The translations under genes were made by a program, and so were the position numbers. The notes under the pieces were generated by a model. That model was not told the origin of the DNA. It was given only the letters and a program-made list of their open reading frames with translations, and did no database searches. Positions 42,888-52,982 of a DNA stretch of 64,000 nucleotides are shown here, in pieces. The stretch is taken from positions 990,001-1,054,000 of the forward strand of contig NZ_CP076135.1 of NCBI RefSeq assembly GCF_018736105.1, in the 5' to 3' direction. Numbering within the stretch: the first letter of the stretch is position 1; each line of letters starts with the position of its first letter. The DNA comes from Bradyrhizobium sediminis. GTDB lineage: Bacteria > Pseudomonadota > Alphaproteobacteria > Rhizobiales > Xanthobacteraceae.

Positions 42888-43619
42888 AGTTGGCGCAAGG
42901 AACAGCGCCGCGCCGAGCGCGGCTACCACCACGGCAATCTGAAGGAGGCGCTGCTGCAGGCGGCGCTCGGGCTGATTGCGGAAAAAGGCGCGGCCGGCTT
43001 CACCTTTGCCGATGCCGCGCGGATGGCCGGCGTCAGCCCGGCCGCACCCTACCGGCATTTTCGCGACCGCGACGAACTGCTTTCCTCGATCGCCCAGCGC
43101 GGCTTCGAGCAGTTCGAGGCGACGCTGACGCAAGCCTGGGATGACGGGCGTCCGGACACCGTCACGGCGTTCGAACGGGTCGGCAAGGCCTACCTCGCTT
43201 TTGCCCGCAACGAGCCGGCGTTCTATTCGGCGATGTTCGAATCGGGGCTTCCCGTCGACCATAATCCGACATTGCAGGCCGCCAGCGAACGCGCTTTCGG
43301 CATCATCCGCGCCGCTGCCGAGCGCCTTGCGGCGCTGGCGCCGCCCGGCGTGCCGCGGCCGCCGGCGATGATGATGGCCCTGCATATCTGGTCGATGTCG
43401 CACGGCGTGGCGTCGCTGTTCGGACGCGGCGACGCCGCACGCCGCAAGCTGCCGATGTCGCCGGAAGATCTCCTGGAAGCGCAGGTGCTGATCTATCTGC
43501 GCGGTCTCGGCTTCCCGACCGACCGCAGGCCGTCCGGCCAGAACGACCCGGCGGCGGCCACTCCGCCGCCCGTCCCGCCCGCAGGCGCGCCATCAGGTCC
43601 CTGGGGCACCCCAAAATAA
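42885..43619 (+). CDS. TetR/AcrR family transcriptional regulator
   Basis: 244 residues from the ATG at 42885. The N-terminal HTH reads FTFADAARMAGVSPAAPYRHFRDRDELL, classic TetR, preceded by GYHHGNLKEALLQAA. The C-terminal ligand domain ends with a Pro-rich tail (TPPPVPPAGAPSGP). An in-frame TTG at 42855 would pass through the operator-like repeat and is rejected. A closely related palindrome lies in the promoter of the next gene, so this protein probably represses both itself and the DUF2852 gene. Confidence 0.92.
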   Translation: MSWRKEQRRAERGYHHGNLKEALLQAALGLIAEKGAAGFTFADAARMAGVSPAAPYRHFRDRDELLSSIAQRGFEQFEATLTQAWDDGRPDTVTAFERVGKAYLAFARNEPAFYSAMFESGLPVDHNPTLQAASERAFGIIRAAAERLAALAPPGVPRPPAMMMALHIWSMSHGVASLFGRGDAARRKLPMSPEDLLEAQVLIYLRGLGFPTDRRPSGQNDPAAATPPPVPPAGAPSGPWGTPK

Positions 43620-43645
43620 ATTCGCGGGCGCCGCTGGCGCCCGGC

Positions 43646-43691
43646 TTGACAAAAATCCGGGATGGTTTAGGTATGTAAATGTTATTTACAT
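43646..43691 (+). promoter_or_regulatory. Promoter with overlapping TetR-type operator before the DUF2852 gene
   Basis: A -35-like TTGACA at 43646-43651 and a -10-like TAGGTA at 43668-43673 (16-bp spacer) run into a perfect inverted repeat ATGTAAAT-GTT-ATTTACAT at 43673-43691. Its half-site ATGTAAA matches the tetR operator. Confidence 0.6.
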
Positions 43692-43724
43692 TCACAACGG
43701 CGTGATGCCGTCATGGAGAGGGAA

Positions 43725-44201
43725 ATGGCCTACACCGCAGATGTCAATCGATGGCGCGGCCCGGATAGCGAGCCCCACCGCCCGCATATGCTGGATTCGC
43801 CCTGGCACCCCGGCTGGATCGCCGTGACCGTGCTCGGCTTCATCATCTGGTGGCCGATCGGGCTTGCCCTTCTCTTTTTCACACTCGGGAGCAGAAAAAT
43901 GGGTTGCTGGAGTCATCAGGACCGCTGGTCGAACAAGATGGAGCGGATGCAGGACAAGATGGAGCGGATGCGCGGCCGCATGGAGCGCCGCGGCTTCGGC
44001 TTCGGCGGCCCGCCGTCGAGCGGCAACCGCGCCTTCGACGAATACCGCGTGGAAACGTTGCGGCGCCTCGAGGAAGAGCAGGTCGAATTCCGCGACTTCC
44101 TCGATCGCCTGCGCCACGCCAAGGACAAGGCCGAGTTCGACCAGTTCATGGCGCAGCACAAGCAGCGTCCGACCCCGCCGAACGATCAGCCCCAGGGCTG
44201 A
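43725..44201 (+). CDS. DUF2852 domain-containing membrane protein
   Basis: 158 residues from the ATG at 43725 (GGAG six bases upstream; ATG at 43713 also in frame). One membrane segment, HPGWIAVTVLGFIIWWPIGLALLFF in two parts, is followed by a basic Met/Arg-rich amphipathic stretch (NKMERMQDKMERMRGRMERR), a Gly/Phe-rich linker, and a helical DUF2852 tail (EYRVETLRRLEEEQVEFRDF, LRHAKDKAEFDQFM). Its function is unknown. A strong promoter with an embedded TetR-type palindrome precedes it and a clear terminator follows, so it is a single-gene transcript under likely TetR control. Confidence 0.85.
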   Translation: MAYTADVNRWRGPDSEPHRPHMLDSPWHPGWIAVTVLGFIIWWPIGLALLFFTLGSRKMGCWSHQDRWSNKMERMQDKMERMRGRMERRGFGFGGPPSSGNRAFDEYRVETLRRLEEEQVEFRDFLDRLRHAKDKAEFDQFMAQHKQRPTPPNDQPQG

Positions 44202-44259
44202 GTTCTCCGAAAGCCAAAGCCTCAGGCGCGGTGCCCCCATAGCGCCTGACGGCAACGAG

Positions 44260-44297
44260 CCGCCCGTTTGCGAAAAGCAGACGGGCGGTTTGCTTTT
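44260..44297 (+). terminator. Intrinsic terminator after the DUF2852 gene
   Basis: CCGCCCGTTTGC-gaaaa-GCAGACGGGCGG, a 12-bp stem with one mismatch, followed by tttgcttttg. Confidence 0.82.
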
Positions 44298-44372
44298 GCG
44301 CCTTCCCTTTGTGCTGGTGCTGTTTCTTAATGCGGCTTAAATTTCGAACCGGCGCGATCCAGGGCGAACGGC

Positions 44373-45131
44373 ATGAACGCAATTGCACCAGGCGACCAGC
44401 TTTGGCTGTCCGTTCGCCGTGAGGCCGAAACCGTCCTCGCCAGCGATCCCGGTTTTAGCGGCTCATTATCGGCCGCGATCCTCGATCACCCTGACCTCGG
44501 TAGCGCGGTGGCTCATCAAATCGGCCAACGACTGGGCAAGGGCGCGGCCGACCGCCAGCAGTTCTCCCGCGTTGCCCGTGAGGTGTTTCGCGCCGCGCCC
44601 GATCTGATCGATGCAGTGAGCCGCGATCTGCAAGGCATTGCCATCCACGATCCCGCGACGACCGGACTGTTGCCGCCGCTCCTGAACTTCAAGGGATACG
44701 TCGCCCTGCAGGCTTGGCGCGTGTCCAATTGGCTCTGGCGTCAGGACCGCACCGACCTCGCTTTGATGCTGCAAAGCCTGTCATCCGATTCCCTTCAAGT
44801 AAGCATCCACCCCTCGGCGTCGATCGGAACGTCGGTTTTTCTCGATCATGCCACCGGCATCATCGTCGGCGCGTTCGTCACCATCGGTGACGAGGTGACG
44901 ATCATGCAGAGCGTGACGATCGGACGGAAGCCGGAAAATCCGGATCGCGCCCCGCGGATCGGCAAAGGCGTCTTGCTCAGCTCCGGAGCAACCATTCTCG
45001 GCGATGTTCACATCGGCGACTTTGCCAAGGTCGGCGCCGGGGCGGTGGTGACCAGCGACGTGCCGGGCGGCTGTACCGCTCTCGGAATTCCGGCGCGCCT
45101 TATCAACTGCCCCGAAGAGGTATCCCGTTAG
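44373..45131 (+). CDS. cysE: Serine O-acetyltransferase
   Basis: 252 residues. An N-terminal helical SATase domain (DQLWLSVRREAETVLASDP) precedes a left-handed beta-helix of hexapeptide repeats. The catalytic stretch DHATGIIVGAFVTIGDEVTI is the CysE consensus with Ala in place of the usual Gly after DH, and QSVTIGRKPENPDRAPRIG follows. It acetylates serine with acetyl-CoA, the first step of cysteine synthesis. The usual C-terminal Ile of CysE, which docks cysteine synthase, is absent; the tail is LINCPEEVSR. It stands alone between a terminator and the tol operon. Confidence 0.9.
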   Translation: MNAIAPGDQLWLSVRREAETVLASDPGFSGSLSAAILDHPDLGSAVAHQIGQRLGKGAADRQQFSRVAREVFRAAPDLIDAVSRDLQGIAIHDPATTGLLPPLLNFKGYVALQAWRVSNWLWRQDRTDLALMLQSLSSDSLQVSIHPSASIGTSVFLDHATGIIVGAFVTIGDEVTIMQSVTIGRKPENPDRAPRIGKGVLLSSGATILGDVHIGDFAKVGAGAVVTSDVPGGCTALGIPARLINCPEEVSR

Positions 45132-45544
45132 GGCGCGAGGGGGATGGGACGACGGCTGATTTCCTTCTCGGAACACGTGCATCCTTACTTTGCATGGGGT
45201 TGTTTTCGCGATTTTTGAAAGCACCCTGCGGCAGGCCTCGCGCCGGGTCGGGGGGCGCCGGATGGCTATGTTCCGCCGCCGCCATTTGACGCCGCCGAAT
45301 TCCCCTTTGGTAACCGCCCGTTAACCATGATTAGCGTCTGGTTAGGGACGTAATGACGCGCGAAAAGCCCTCGTTTTGACATGTTGGCAGGGGATGCAGG
45401 ATCCGGCTTTGGACGGGCCCCCCATGCGACACACAACAAGGCTCTCGCGCTGGCGTTTACCGCCGCGGCTGACGCGCGGCTGTGGAACCGGCAGCCAATT
45501 GCTCCCGGGGGATGTGGGACACTTGCGTTGAGAGGATACCGGAC
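45132..45544. other. Leader region of the tol operon with CtrA-like sites
   Basis: 413 bp with no convincing gene. It should carry the tolQ promoter. Two CtrA-like elements overlap here: GTAA-N7-TTAAC at 45310-45325 and TTAG-N7-TTAG at 45331-45345, each one or two bases from TTAA-N7-TTAA. Confidence 0.45.
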
Positions 45545-46252
<708 letters not shown>

Positions 46253-46258
<6 letters not shown>

Positions 46259-46297
46259 TCCCGAAAAGTGGAAACCGGTTTTCGGACAAGATCATGC
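46253..46297. repeat. 45-bp palindromic repeat (GCATGATC...GATCATGC) over the tolQ stop
   Basis: Outer arms GCATGATC/GATCATGC and inner arms CCGAAAA/TTTTCGG are perfect inverted repeats. This is a REP-like unit widespread in Rhizobiales genomes. It supplies the TGA of tolQ and separates tolQ from tolR. Confidence 0.85.
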
Positions 46298-46354
46298 CCC
46301 CGGACAAACGGCGTGAGGGGCGGTATATGATGGGCAGATCGTGAGCAGCAGATC

Positions 46355-46825
<471 letters not shown>

Positions 46826-46879
46826 TCGTGAGGCGGCACCAGATCAGCCTTCGGCTGAAGGCGGAGCGGGAAAGCTGAA

Positions 46880-47812
46880 GTGAAGGTCAAGGTCGACAAG
46901 ACGCTGGTTGCCTCGGTTGCCCTGCACGTCCTCGTGCTGGGGTGGGGACTGGTGTCGTTTTCGTCCAAGGCCTTCGACCTGATGCCGGAAGAGTCGGTGC
47001 CGGTGGACGTCATTTCGTCCGACCAGCTCGCCAAGGTCATGGCCGGCATGAAGACCGGCAAGAAGGAAAATCCCAAGCCGCTCGTGGAGAAAGTCGCCGA
47101 GGCCAAGCCCGTCGAAGACGCCGTCGGCAAGATCACCGAAAAGGCGCCGGTCGTGACCGACACCGCCCCGCCGCCGACGCCGAAGGTCGAGGAAAAGCAG
47201 GTCGAGAAGAAACCCGACCCGCCGAAGCCGATCGCCGAGGCCAAGCCGAAGGAAGAGCCGAAGCCGGTCGAAAAGAAGCCCGACCCTAAGGTCGATCCGA
47301 TCGCGGAAGCGATCAAGAAGGAAGAGAAGAAGCCGCCGAAACCGCCGGTGCAGGCCGCCAAGCCGCCCGAGCCGGCCAAACCCAAGACCGAGCGGCACTT
47401 CGATCAGTCGAAGATCGCAGCCCTGCTCGACAAGCGCGATCCCTCGAGGCAGGCGGTGACCGGCGACACGCTGAATTCCAACGCCGCGCTCGGCCTCGCC
47501 AAGGGCAAGGCTGCCGATAATTCCGCGACATGGGGCGCGATGTTCCAGTCGCAGGTCGAGCGCTGCTGGAAGAAGCCCTATGGTGGTATCGAGGCCCAGA
47601 AATCCGAGGCCGTTTTCGCGATCAGATTGAAGCGCGACGGCACGCTGGAGGGCATGCCGGTTCCGGAAGGCACGCCGGCCACGCCTTACCTGCGCGTCTA
47701 TCAGGAGAGCGCCTTGCGCGCGATCATCGAGTGCCAGCCGTACAAGCTGCCCGCGGCCTATTTCGATGAATGGAAATATTTTGCGCCGGTGTTCACCGAG
47801 CGAAAGACTTGA
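46880..47812 (+). CDS. tolA: Tol-Pal system protein TolA (TonB/TolA C-terminal domain)
   Basis: 310 residues from a GTG at 46880 preceded by GGGAAAGC. An N-terminal membrane anchor (TLVASVALHVLVLGWGLVSF) is followed by a long Lys/Pro/Glu/Ala-rich periplasm-spanning stretch (residues about 55-170, e.g. EAKPKEEPKPVEKKPDP) and a C-terminal domain with WGAMFQSQVERCWKKPYGGI and SALRAIIECQPYKLP, as in TolA domain III. It links the TolQR motor to TolB and Pal. The length is typical of alphaproteobacterial TolA. Confidence 0.93.
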   Translation: MKVKVDKTLVASVALHVLVLGWGLVSFSSKAFDLMPEESVPVDVISSDQLAKVMAGMKTGKKENPKPLVEKVAEAKPVEDAVGKITEKAPVVTDTAPPPTPKVEEKQVEKKPDPPKPIAEAKPKEEPKPVEKKPDPKVDPIAEAIKKEEKKPPKPPVQAAKPPEPAKPKTERHFDQSKIAALLDKRDPSRQAVTGDTLNSNAALGLAKGKAADNSATWGAMFQSQVERCWKKPYGGIEAQKSEAVFAIRLKRDGTLEGMPVPEGTPATPYLRVYQESALRAIIECQPYKLPAAYFDEWKYFAPVFTERKT

Positions 47813-47863
47813 AAGCCGGTCGCGCTGTCGACGACCGCCAATATGGAACGAAGTCCGCAAACA

Positions 47864-49228
47864 ATGACTGACAAGAACGAATTGCCTGAGATGCCGTTTC
47901 GCCTGAGCCGCCGGCAGCTGATTTCTGGAATGGCCGCGCTCGGCATGGTGACGGGCGGCTCCGCCCGCAATGCCTTCGCCCAGGGGCCAAAGCGGGTGGT
48001 CATTCCCGAGGGCGACTTCGCGCCGCTTCCGATCGCAATCCCGAACTTTGCGGCGGGAACGCCTGGTGATGCCGAGGTCGGCGTCGGCGTGACCCAGGTC
48101 ATCACCAACAACCTCAAGCGCAGCGGATTGTTCGCGCCGATCGACCAGGCGGCCTACATCGAAAAGGTCATCAATATCGACGCGGCGCCGCAGTTCCAGA
48201 ACTGGAAGACCATCAACGCGCAGGCGCTGGTGACCGGCCGCATGACCCGCCAGAACGACGGGCGGCTGAAGGCCGAATTCCGCCTCTGGGACGTCAACAC
48301 CGCTCAGCAGCTCGCTGGCCAGCAGTACTTCACCTCGCCGGAATACTGGCGGCGGATCGCGCATATCATTTCCGACCAGATCTACGAGCGCCTGACCGGC
48401 GAGAAGGGCTATTTCGACAGCCGCGTGGTGTTCGTGGACGAGACCGGCTCCAAGGAGCGGCGCGTCAAGCGGCTGGCGCTGATGGACCAGGACGGCGCCA
48501 ACGTCCGCTATTTGACCAGGGGCGCCGATCTGGTGCTGACGCCGCGGTTCTCGCCGTCGACCCAGGAAATCACCTATATGGAATTCGGCCAGGGCGACCC
48601 GCGCGTCTACCTGTTCAACATCGAGACCGGGCAGCGCGAGATCGTCGGCAATTTTCCCGGCATGTCGTTCTCGCCGCGCTTCTCGCCGGACGGCCAGCGC
48701 GTGATCATGAGCCTGCAGCAGGGCGGCAATTCGAACCTGTTCGTGATGGATCTGCGCTCGAAATCGACCACCCGCCTGACCGACACGCCGGCGATCGACA
48801 CCTCGCCGTCCTATTCGCCCGACGGCACACGGATCTGTTTCGAATCCGACCGCGGAGGCAAGCCGCAGATCTATGTGATGGCGGCGACCGGCGGGCCGGC
48901 GCAGCGCATATCGTTCGGCGAGGGGAGCTATTCGACGCCGGTGTGGTCGCCGCGCGGCGATTACATCGCCTTCACCAAGCAGGGCGGCGGACAGTTTTCC
49001 ATCGGCATCATGAAGACCGACGGTTCGGGCGAGCGGCTTCTCACCTCCGGGTTCCACAATGAGGGCCCGACCTTTGCGCCGAACGGCCGCGTCGTGATGT
49101 TCTTCCGCGATCCCGGCGGCAGCGGCGGACCTTCGCTCTACACGGTGGACATTTCCGGACGTAATGAACAGAAGGTTCCGACCCCGGGGTTCGCGTCCGA
49201 TCCGGCCTGGTCGCCGCTGTTATCCTGA
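47864..49228 (+). CDS. tolB: Tol-Pal system beta-propeller protein TolB
   Basis: 454 residues from the ATG at 47864; an in-frame ATG at 47843 would add seven residues. The export signal contains paired arginines ([20 protein letters not shown]), so a Tat route is possible where TolB normally uses Sec. The N-terminal domain ([20 protein letters not shown]) is followed by the six-bladed propeller with repeated FSPDG, YSPDG and WSPRG blades ([36 protein letters not shown]). It acts in the periplasm between TolA and Pal. Here it is not directly followed by pal; two signalling-type genes lie between. Confidence 0.95.
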   Translation: MTDKNELPEMPFRLSRRQLISGMAALGMVTGGSARNAFAQGPKRVVIPEGDFAPLPIAIPNFAAGTPGDAEVGVGVTQVITNNLKRSGLFAPIDQAAYIEKVINIDAAPQFQNWKTINAQALVTGRMTRQNDGRLKAEFRLWDVNTAQQLAGQQYFTSPEYWRRIAHIISDQIYERLTGEKGYFDSRVVFVDETGSKERRVKRLALMDQDGANVRYLTRGADLVLTPRFSPSTQEITYMEFGQGDPRVYLFNIETGQREIVGNFPGMSFSPRFSPDGQRVIMSLQQGGNSNLFVMDLRSKSTTRLTDTPAIDTSPSYSPDGTRICFESDRGGKPQIYVMAATGGPAQRISFGEGSYSTPVWSPRGDYIAFTKQGGGQFSIGIMKTDGSGERLLTSGFHNEGPTFAPNGRVVMFFRDPGGSGGPSLYTVDISGRNEQKVPTPGFASDPAWSPLLS

Positions 49229-49423
49229 ATTCGGCGCCGACACCCTCCGCTTTGGCGCAACGCCGCTGCCGGTGCCCGGCAAAGCTTGCCTAGCTTGCTG
49301 AATTAGCGGGCACATTTCCGTTTTTCGAAGACCGTGAAAAGGATACGGTAACGATATTCCCTCAGAAAGACTTCATCTGCGGCAGGTAGAACTACGCCCT
49401 GAAAAAGGACGTATGCGCGCGCG

Positions 49424-51760
49424 ATGCAGTTGGTCGATCAGAAAAAGCGAAGCAATCAGGAAGAACTCGAGCCCGTATTGTACGCGGCTCTGGTCGATTC
49501 CATGTTGCAGAATTTTTGGCCGATGCTGATCGGCTCGGCTTCCGCAGCGACCGCGGCGGTGATGACGGCGCTCAAGACGGGCAATCTGCTGCTGTGGCCG
49601 TGCGCGGTTCTGATCGTCGGAATCGGCACCATCCGCGCGTTTCAGATGCGCAAATACGAACGCCGCACGTCGGTGCTGACGTTCAATCAGGCAAAGCATC
49701 TGGAGCCGCGTTACGCCGTCGGCGCCATGATATACGCCGGGGTGCTCGGCGTCTGGTGCTTCATCACCATTCTCGGTAGCGACGATACCGTCGCGCATAT
49801 GCTCAGCGTCGCCGTGACGGTCGGCTACACCGCCGGAGCCGCGGCCCGCAACTACGGCCGCCCGAGGCTCGTTCAATATCACATCCTGCTGGCGTGCGGG
49901 CCGATGTCGCTGGCGCTGGCGCTGAATGGCGGATTCTATTACATCGGCCTCGCCGTGTTGCTGGTGTTGTTCTTCATCGGCCTGAAAGGCATCAATCTCA
50001 GTCTTCATGCCATCTTCGTCAAGGCGCTGACCTCGAGTTTCAGGGAAGCGGCTCTAGCCGGCCAGTTCGATACCGCGCTGAACAACATGCCCCACGGCCT
50101 GTGCATGTTCGCGGCCGACGGGCGGCTTGCCGTCATGAATCATCGCTTCAGCGCCATGATGAACCTGTCCGACGATCTCGTGGAGCGCGGTGCCAGCGCG
50201 CGCGACATCATCGCGGCCTGTGTCACCGGCGGATCGGTTTCGGCCGCGAGCGGCAAGATGATCCTTTCGGAAATCGAGAATACCCAGGCGAGGGACATCA
50301 TCACCACCGATCCCGACGTGGCCAGAGGCCGGTCGCTGTCCTGGACGTTCCAGCCGATGGCCGGCGGCGGCGCGGTCATGCTGCTGGAAGACATCACCGA
50401 GCGGCGCAATGCGGAAGCCAGAATTACGCATCTGGCGCGTTACGACGAACTGACGGCGCTTCCCAACCGGGTTAATTTCCGCGACGAGATCGAGCGTCTG
50501 CTGGCGATACCGCACGATGCCGATCAGTTGTCGGCCTTGCTGTTCGTCGACCTCGATCAGTTCAAACAGGTCAACGACACCCTGGGGCATCCCTGCGGCG
50601 ACCAGCTGTTGTGCGCGGTCGCCGACCGGCTGCGCGCCATGCTGCGCCCGGAAGATTTCGTGGCGCGCTTCGGCGGCGACGAATTCGTGGTGTTCCAGCA
50701 GAACATCAAATCGAACGAGGAAGCCGCCATTCTCGCCCGGCGGATCGTCGAGCACCTGAGCGAGCGCTACAAGATCGACAACCACCTGGTCGAGATCGGC
50801 GCCAGTGTCGGCATCGCGATGACGGCGCCGGGCATGAGCGCCGATACGCTGTTGAAGAACGCCGACATGGCGCTCTACCGCGCCAAGGCGGACGGCCGCG
50901 GAACCTTCTGCTTCTTCCGCGACGAGATGGCGCAAACCGTCGAGGCGCGCCGCATCCTGGAACTCGACCTGCGCAAGGCGCTGGCCAACGAGGAATTCGA
51001 GCTGTTCTATCAGCCGCTGGTCAATCTCAAGTCGGGGCGGATCGCGACCTGCGAAGCGCTGCTGCGCTGGAATCATCCGGTGCGGGGCACGGTTTCCCCG
51101 ATCGACATCATCCCGGTCGCCGAGGATATGGGTCTCATCGTCGACCTCGGCCGCTGGATCCTGCGCAAGGCCTGCATGGAATGCATGAAATGGCCCGAAG
51201 CCGTCTGCGTCGCGGTCAACTTCTCTCCGCAGCAGTTCCATCAGCGCGACGTGCTGAGCGAGGTCCGGTATGCGCTCGAGGTCTCCGGCCTGCCCGCGCA
51301 CCGTCTCGAAATCGAGATCACCGAAAGCTCGCTGTTGCGCAACACCCAACTGACCCACGACGTGCTGTCCCAGTTGCACGCGCTCGGGGTGAGAATCTCA
51401 CTGGATGATTTCGGCACCGGCTATTCGAGCCTGAGCTATCTGCACAATTTCCCGCTGCAGAAGGTGAAGATCGACCGTTCGTTCCTGGAAGGCATCGATA
51501 CCGATCGTCCGCTGACGCTGCTGCGCGGCGTGGCGCGGCTTTCCGCCGATCTCGGAATGTCGGTCGTGGTCGAGGGCATCGAGACCAACGAGCAACTGGA
51601 ATTGATCAGCGCCGACGGCACCGTGACCGAGGCGCAGGGCTACCTGTTCAGCCGGCCGGTGCCGGCGGTGCGGGTGCGCCAGCTGCTGAATGCTTCCCAC
51701 GGCCGCCGCCTGCCGGAGGAGCCGCAGGTGCTGGTGCTGCCTTCACGATCGATCGCCTGA
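49424..51760 (+). CDS. Membrane diguanylate cyclase/phosphodiesterase (PAS-GGDEF-EAL)
   Basis: 778 residues. About five membrane helices (residues 25-190, e.g. LLLWPCAVLIVGIGTIRAF) form an N-terminal sensor, then a PAS-like domain (ALNNMPHGLCMFAADGRLAV). The GGDEF domain has an intact active site G417-F421 and an upstream inhibitory site RPED exactly five residues before it. The EAL domain is also intact: E544-A-L, NFSPQQF, DDFGTGYSSLSYL and VVEGIET. It could therefore make or degrade c-di-GMP. It lies between tolB and pal on the same strand, an unexpected neighbour for the envelope operon. Confidence 0.93.
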   Translation: MQLVDQKKRSNQEELEPVLYAALVDSMLQNFWPMLIGSASAATAAVMTALKTGNLLLWPCAVLIVGIGTIRAFQMRKYERRTSVLTFNQAKHLEPRYAVGAMIYAGVLGVWCFITILGSDDTVAHMLSVAVTVGYTAGAAARNYGRPRLVQYHILLACGPMSLALALNGGFYYIGLAVLLVLFFIGLKGINLSLHAIFVKALTSSFREAALAGQFDTALNNMPHGLCMFAADGRLAVMNHRFSAMMNLSDDLVERGASARDIIAACVTGGSVSAASGKMILSEIENTQARDIITTDPDVARGRSLSWTFQPMAGGGAVMLLEDITERRNAEARITHLARYDELTALPNRVNFRDEIERLLAIPHDADQLSALLFVDLDQFKQVNDTLGHPCGDQLLCAVADRLRAMLRPEDFVARFGGDEFVVFQQNIKSNEEAAILARRIVEHLSERYKIDNHLVEIGASVGIAMTAPGMSADTLLKNADMALYRAKADGRGTFCFFRDEMAQTVEARRILELDLRKALANEEFELFYQPLVNLKSGRIATCEALLRWNHPVRGTVSPIDIIPVAEDMGLIVDLGRWILRKACMECMKWPEAVCVAVNFSPQQFHQRDVLSEVRYALEVSGLPAHRLEIEITESSLLRNTQLTHDVLSQLHALGVRISLDDFGTGYSSLSYLHNFPLQKVKIDRSFLEGIDTDRPLTLLRGVARLSADLGMSVVVEGIETNEQLELISADGTVTEAQGYLFSRPVPAVRVRQLLNASHGRRLPEEPQVLVLPSRSIA

Positions 51761-51866
51761 ATTCCCCGCAGCCCGCAAAATGGAATTGCTTCCCCGGCTG
51801 CGCTGTCCGGCACATAATTCAAGCCGTTCGGGTTAACCCTAACACCTCGATTCCTTTGCATCTTCG

Positions 51867-51881
51867 TTAAGAAGCTGTTAA
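51867..51881. promoter_or_regulatory. CtrA-like site TTAA-N7-TTAA before the FeeM-like gene
   Basis: TTAA (51867-51870), seven bases, TTAA (51878-51881), an exact match to the alphaproteobacterial CtrA consensus core, 49 bp upstream of the ATG at 51931. A further gttaaccctaac lies just before it. Confidence 0.5.
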
Positions 51882-51930
51882 TCTTTTCTCCTACGCGCAT
51901 AAGTTGTTGGGAAGTCGTAAGGAGTATCGC

Positions 51931-52671
51931 ATGAGGTCCGCAGCCGAACCATCTATCGCGGCTATGGGACGGAGTTCGGACCTGCTGGATCAAGTCGATT
52001 ATCGTCTGGCGCAGACGCCTGAGGAAAAAGAGAAGATCTACAACCTTCGGTACCGGGCCTACCTGCGCGAGGGGGCGGTCCAGCCCTCCGCCGACCAGCG
52101 CGTCACCGATCAGTATGACGATCTGCCCAACTCATGGACCTTTGGCGTTTACCTTTTCGGGGAACTCTATAGCTCCGTCCGGATCAGCGTGCTGACGTCC
52201 GAATGGCGGCAGTCCTGTTCGAATGAGGCGTTCGGCGAAATCCTCAACCCCATGCTCGATCGGGGCCAGGTCATCATCGATCCGGCGCGGTTCGTTGCCG
52301 ATCCCGACAAGGCGAGGCGGTTTCCGGAGCTGCCCTATGTGACGCTTCGCCTGGCTTATATGGCGTGCGAATATTTCAACGCCGATATCGGGCTCGCGAT
52401 CGTTCGCGCCGAGCACCAGGCGTTTTATCGCCGCGTGTTCCTGCACAGGACCATTGCCGAGCCGCGTTTCTTCCCGGGCCTTTTGAAGCCGGTCGGATTG
52501 ATGGCGGCGGATTTCCCAACCATGCGTGACAAGGTTTTCGAGCGCTATCCCATGATGCGCTCGACCGCCTTCGAACGACGCATGTTGTTCGAACGCCGCT
52601 CGGCGCCGGCCGATGTCGCTCCGTTCGAGGGCACCTCGCTTGCCCCGCAGCCCTGCCAGATCGGCACCTAG
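51931..52671 (+). CDS. FeeM-like N-acyl amino acid synthase/acyltransferase domain protein
   Basis: 246 residues from the ATG at 51931, with AAGGAG seven bases upstream. After a short lead the sequence runs VDYRLAQTPEEKEKIYNLRYRAYLREGAV, FGELYSSVRISVLTSEW, IDPARFVADPDKARRFPELP and CEYFNADIGLAIVRAEHQAFYRRVF (quoted in parts). This matches the acyl-homoserine-lactone-synthase-like/FeeM GNAT group that joins long acyl chains to amino acids. No LuxR-type partner is nearby. Its place before pal and after a c-di-GMP protein suggests an envelope or signalling lipid, which is inference. Confidence 0.75.
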   Translation: MRSAAEPSIAAMGRSSDLLDQVDYRLAQTPEEKEKIYNLRYRAYLREGAVQPSADQRVTDQYDDLPNSWTFGVYLFGELYSSVRISVLTSEWRQSCSNEAFGEILNPMLDRGQVIIDPARFVADPDKARRFPELPYVTLRLAYMACEYFNADIGLAIVRAEHQAFYRRVFLHRTIAEPRFFPGLLKPVGLMAADFPTMRDKVFERYPMMRSTAFERRMLFERRSAPADVAPFEGTSLAPQPCQIGT

Positions 52672-52829
52672 ACCGAACTCTGGAGACTCGATTCTGGAGC
52701 TTCGACCCGGACCACCGGGCCGGTCTCCGGGCCGCCGGTTTGCCGGACTCAACCCTGCGATTCGATTCCGTCGGCCGAAAAACCGGTCATGGCGGTCCCG
52801 CGCGCGCTTGCCTTCACCCTCGCGCCACA

Positions 52830-52845
52830 TTTACAAATCATTAAC
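52830..52845. promoter_or_regulatory. CtrA-like site before pal
   Basis: TTTA-N7-TTAAC, one base from TTAA-N7-TTAAC, about 140 bp before the pal ATG. A third such site near an envelope gene in this block. Confidence 0.4.
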
Positions 52846-52982
52846 TATCGCGATTGCTTTTCGCCGTTTGTCGGCATTTGATCGGGTCTGGCAACATCCC
52901 ATCAAGGTTGACGGAACGTTCGCTTAACCATCGCCCTGTAGACCGGACAACAGTCGAAAAACGTGAGCGTGGAGGCTCCGGA

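Noticed and set aside
43713..43724. Upstream ATG as start of the DUF2852 gene
   Set aside because: The GGAG that best serves as ribosome-binding site lies between the two ATGs and is correctly spaced for the second one at 43725.
46844..49057. 737-codon minus-strand frame opposite tolA and tolB
   Set aside because: Antisense shadow of two well-supported tol genes.
51931..52671. LuxI-type quorum-sensing synthase
   Set aside because: The similarity is to the broader FeeM/acyltransferase group, and no LuxR regulator is adjacent, so homoserine lactone synthesis is not supported.
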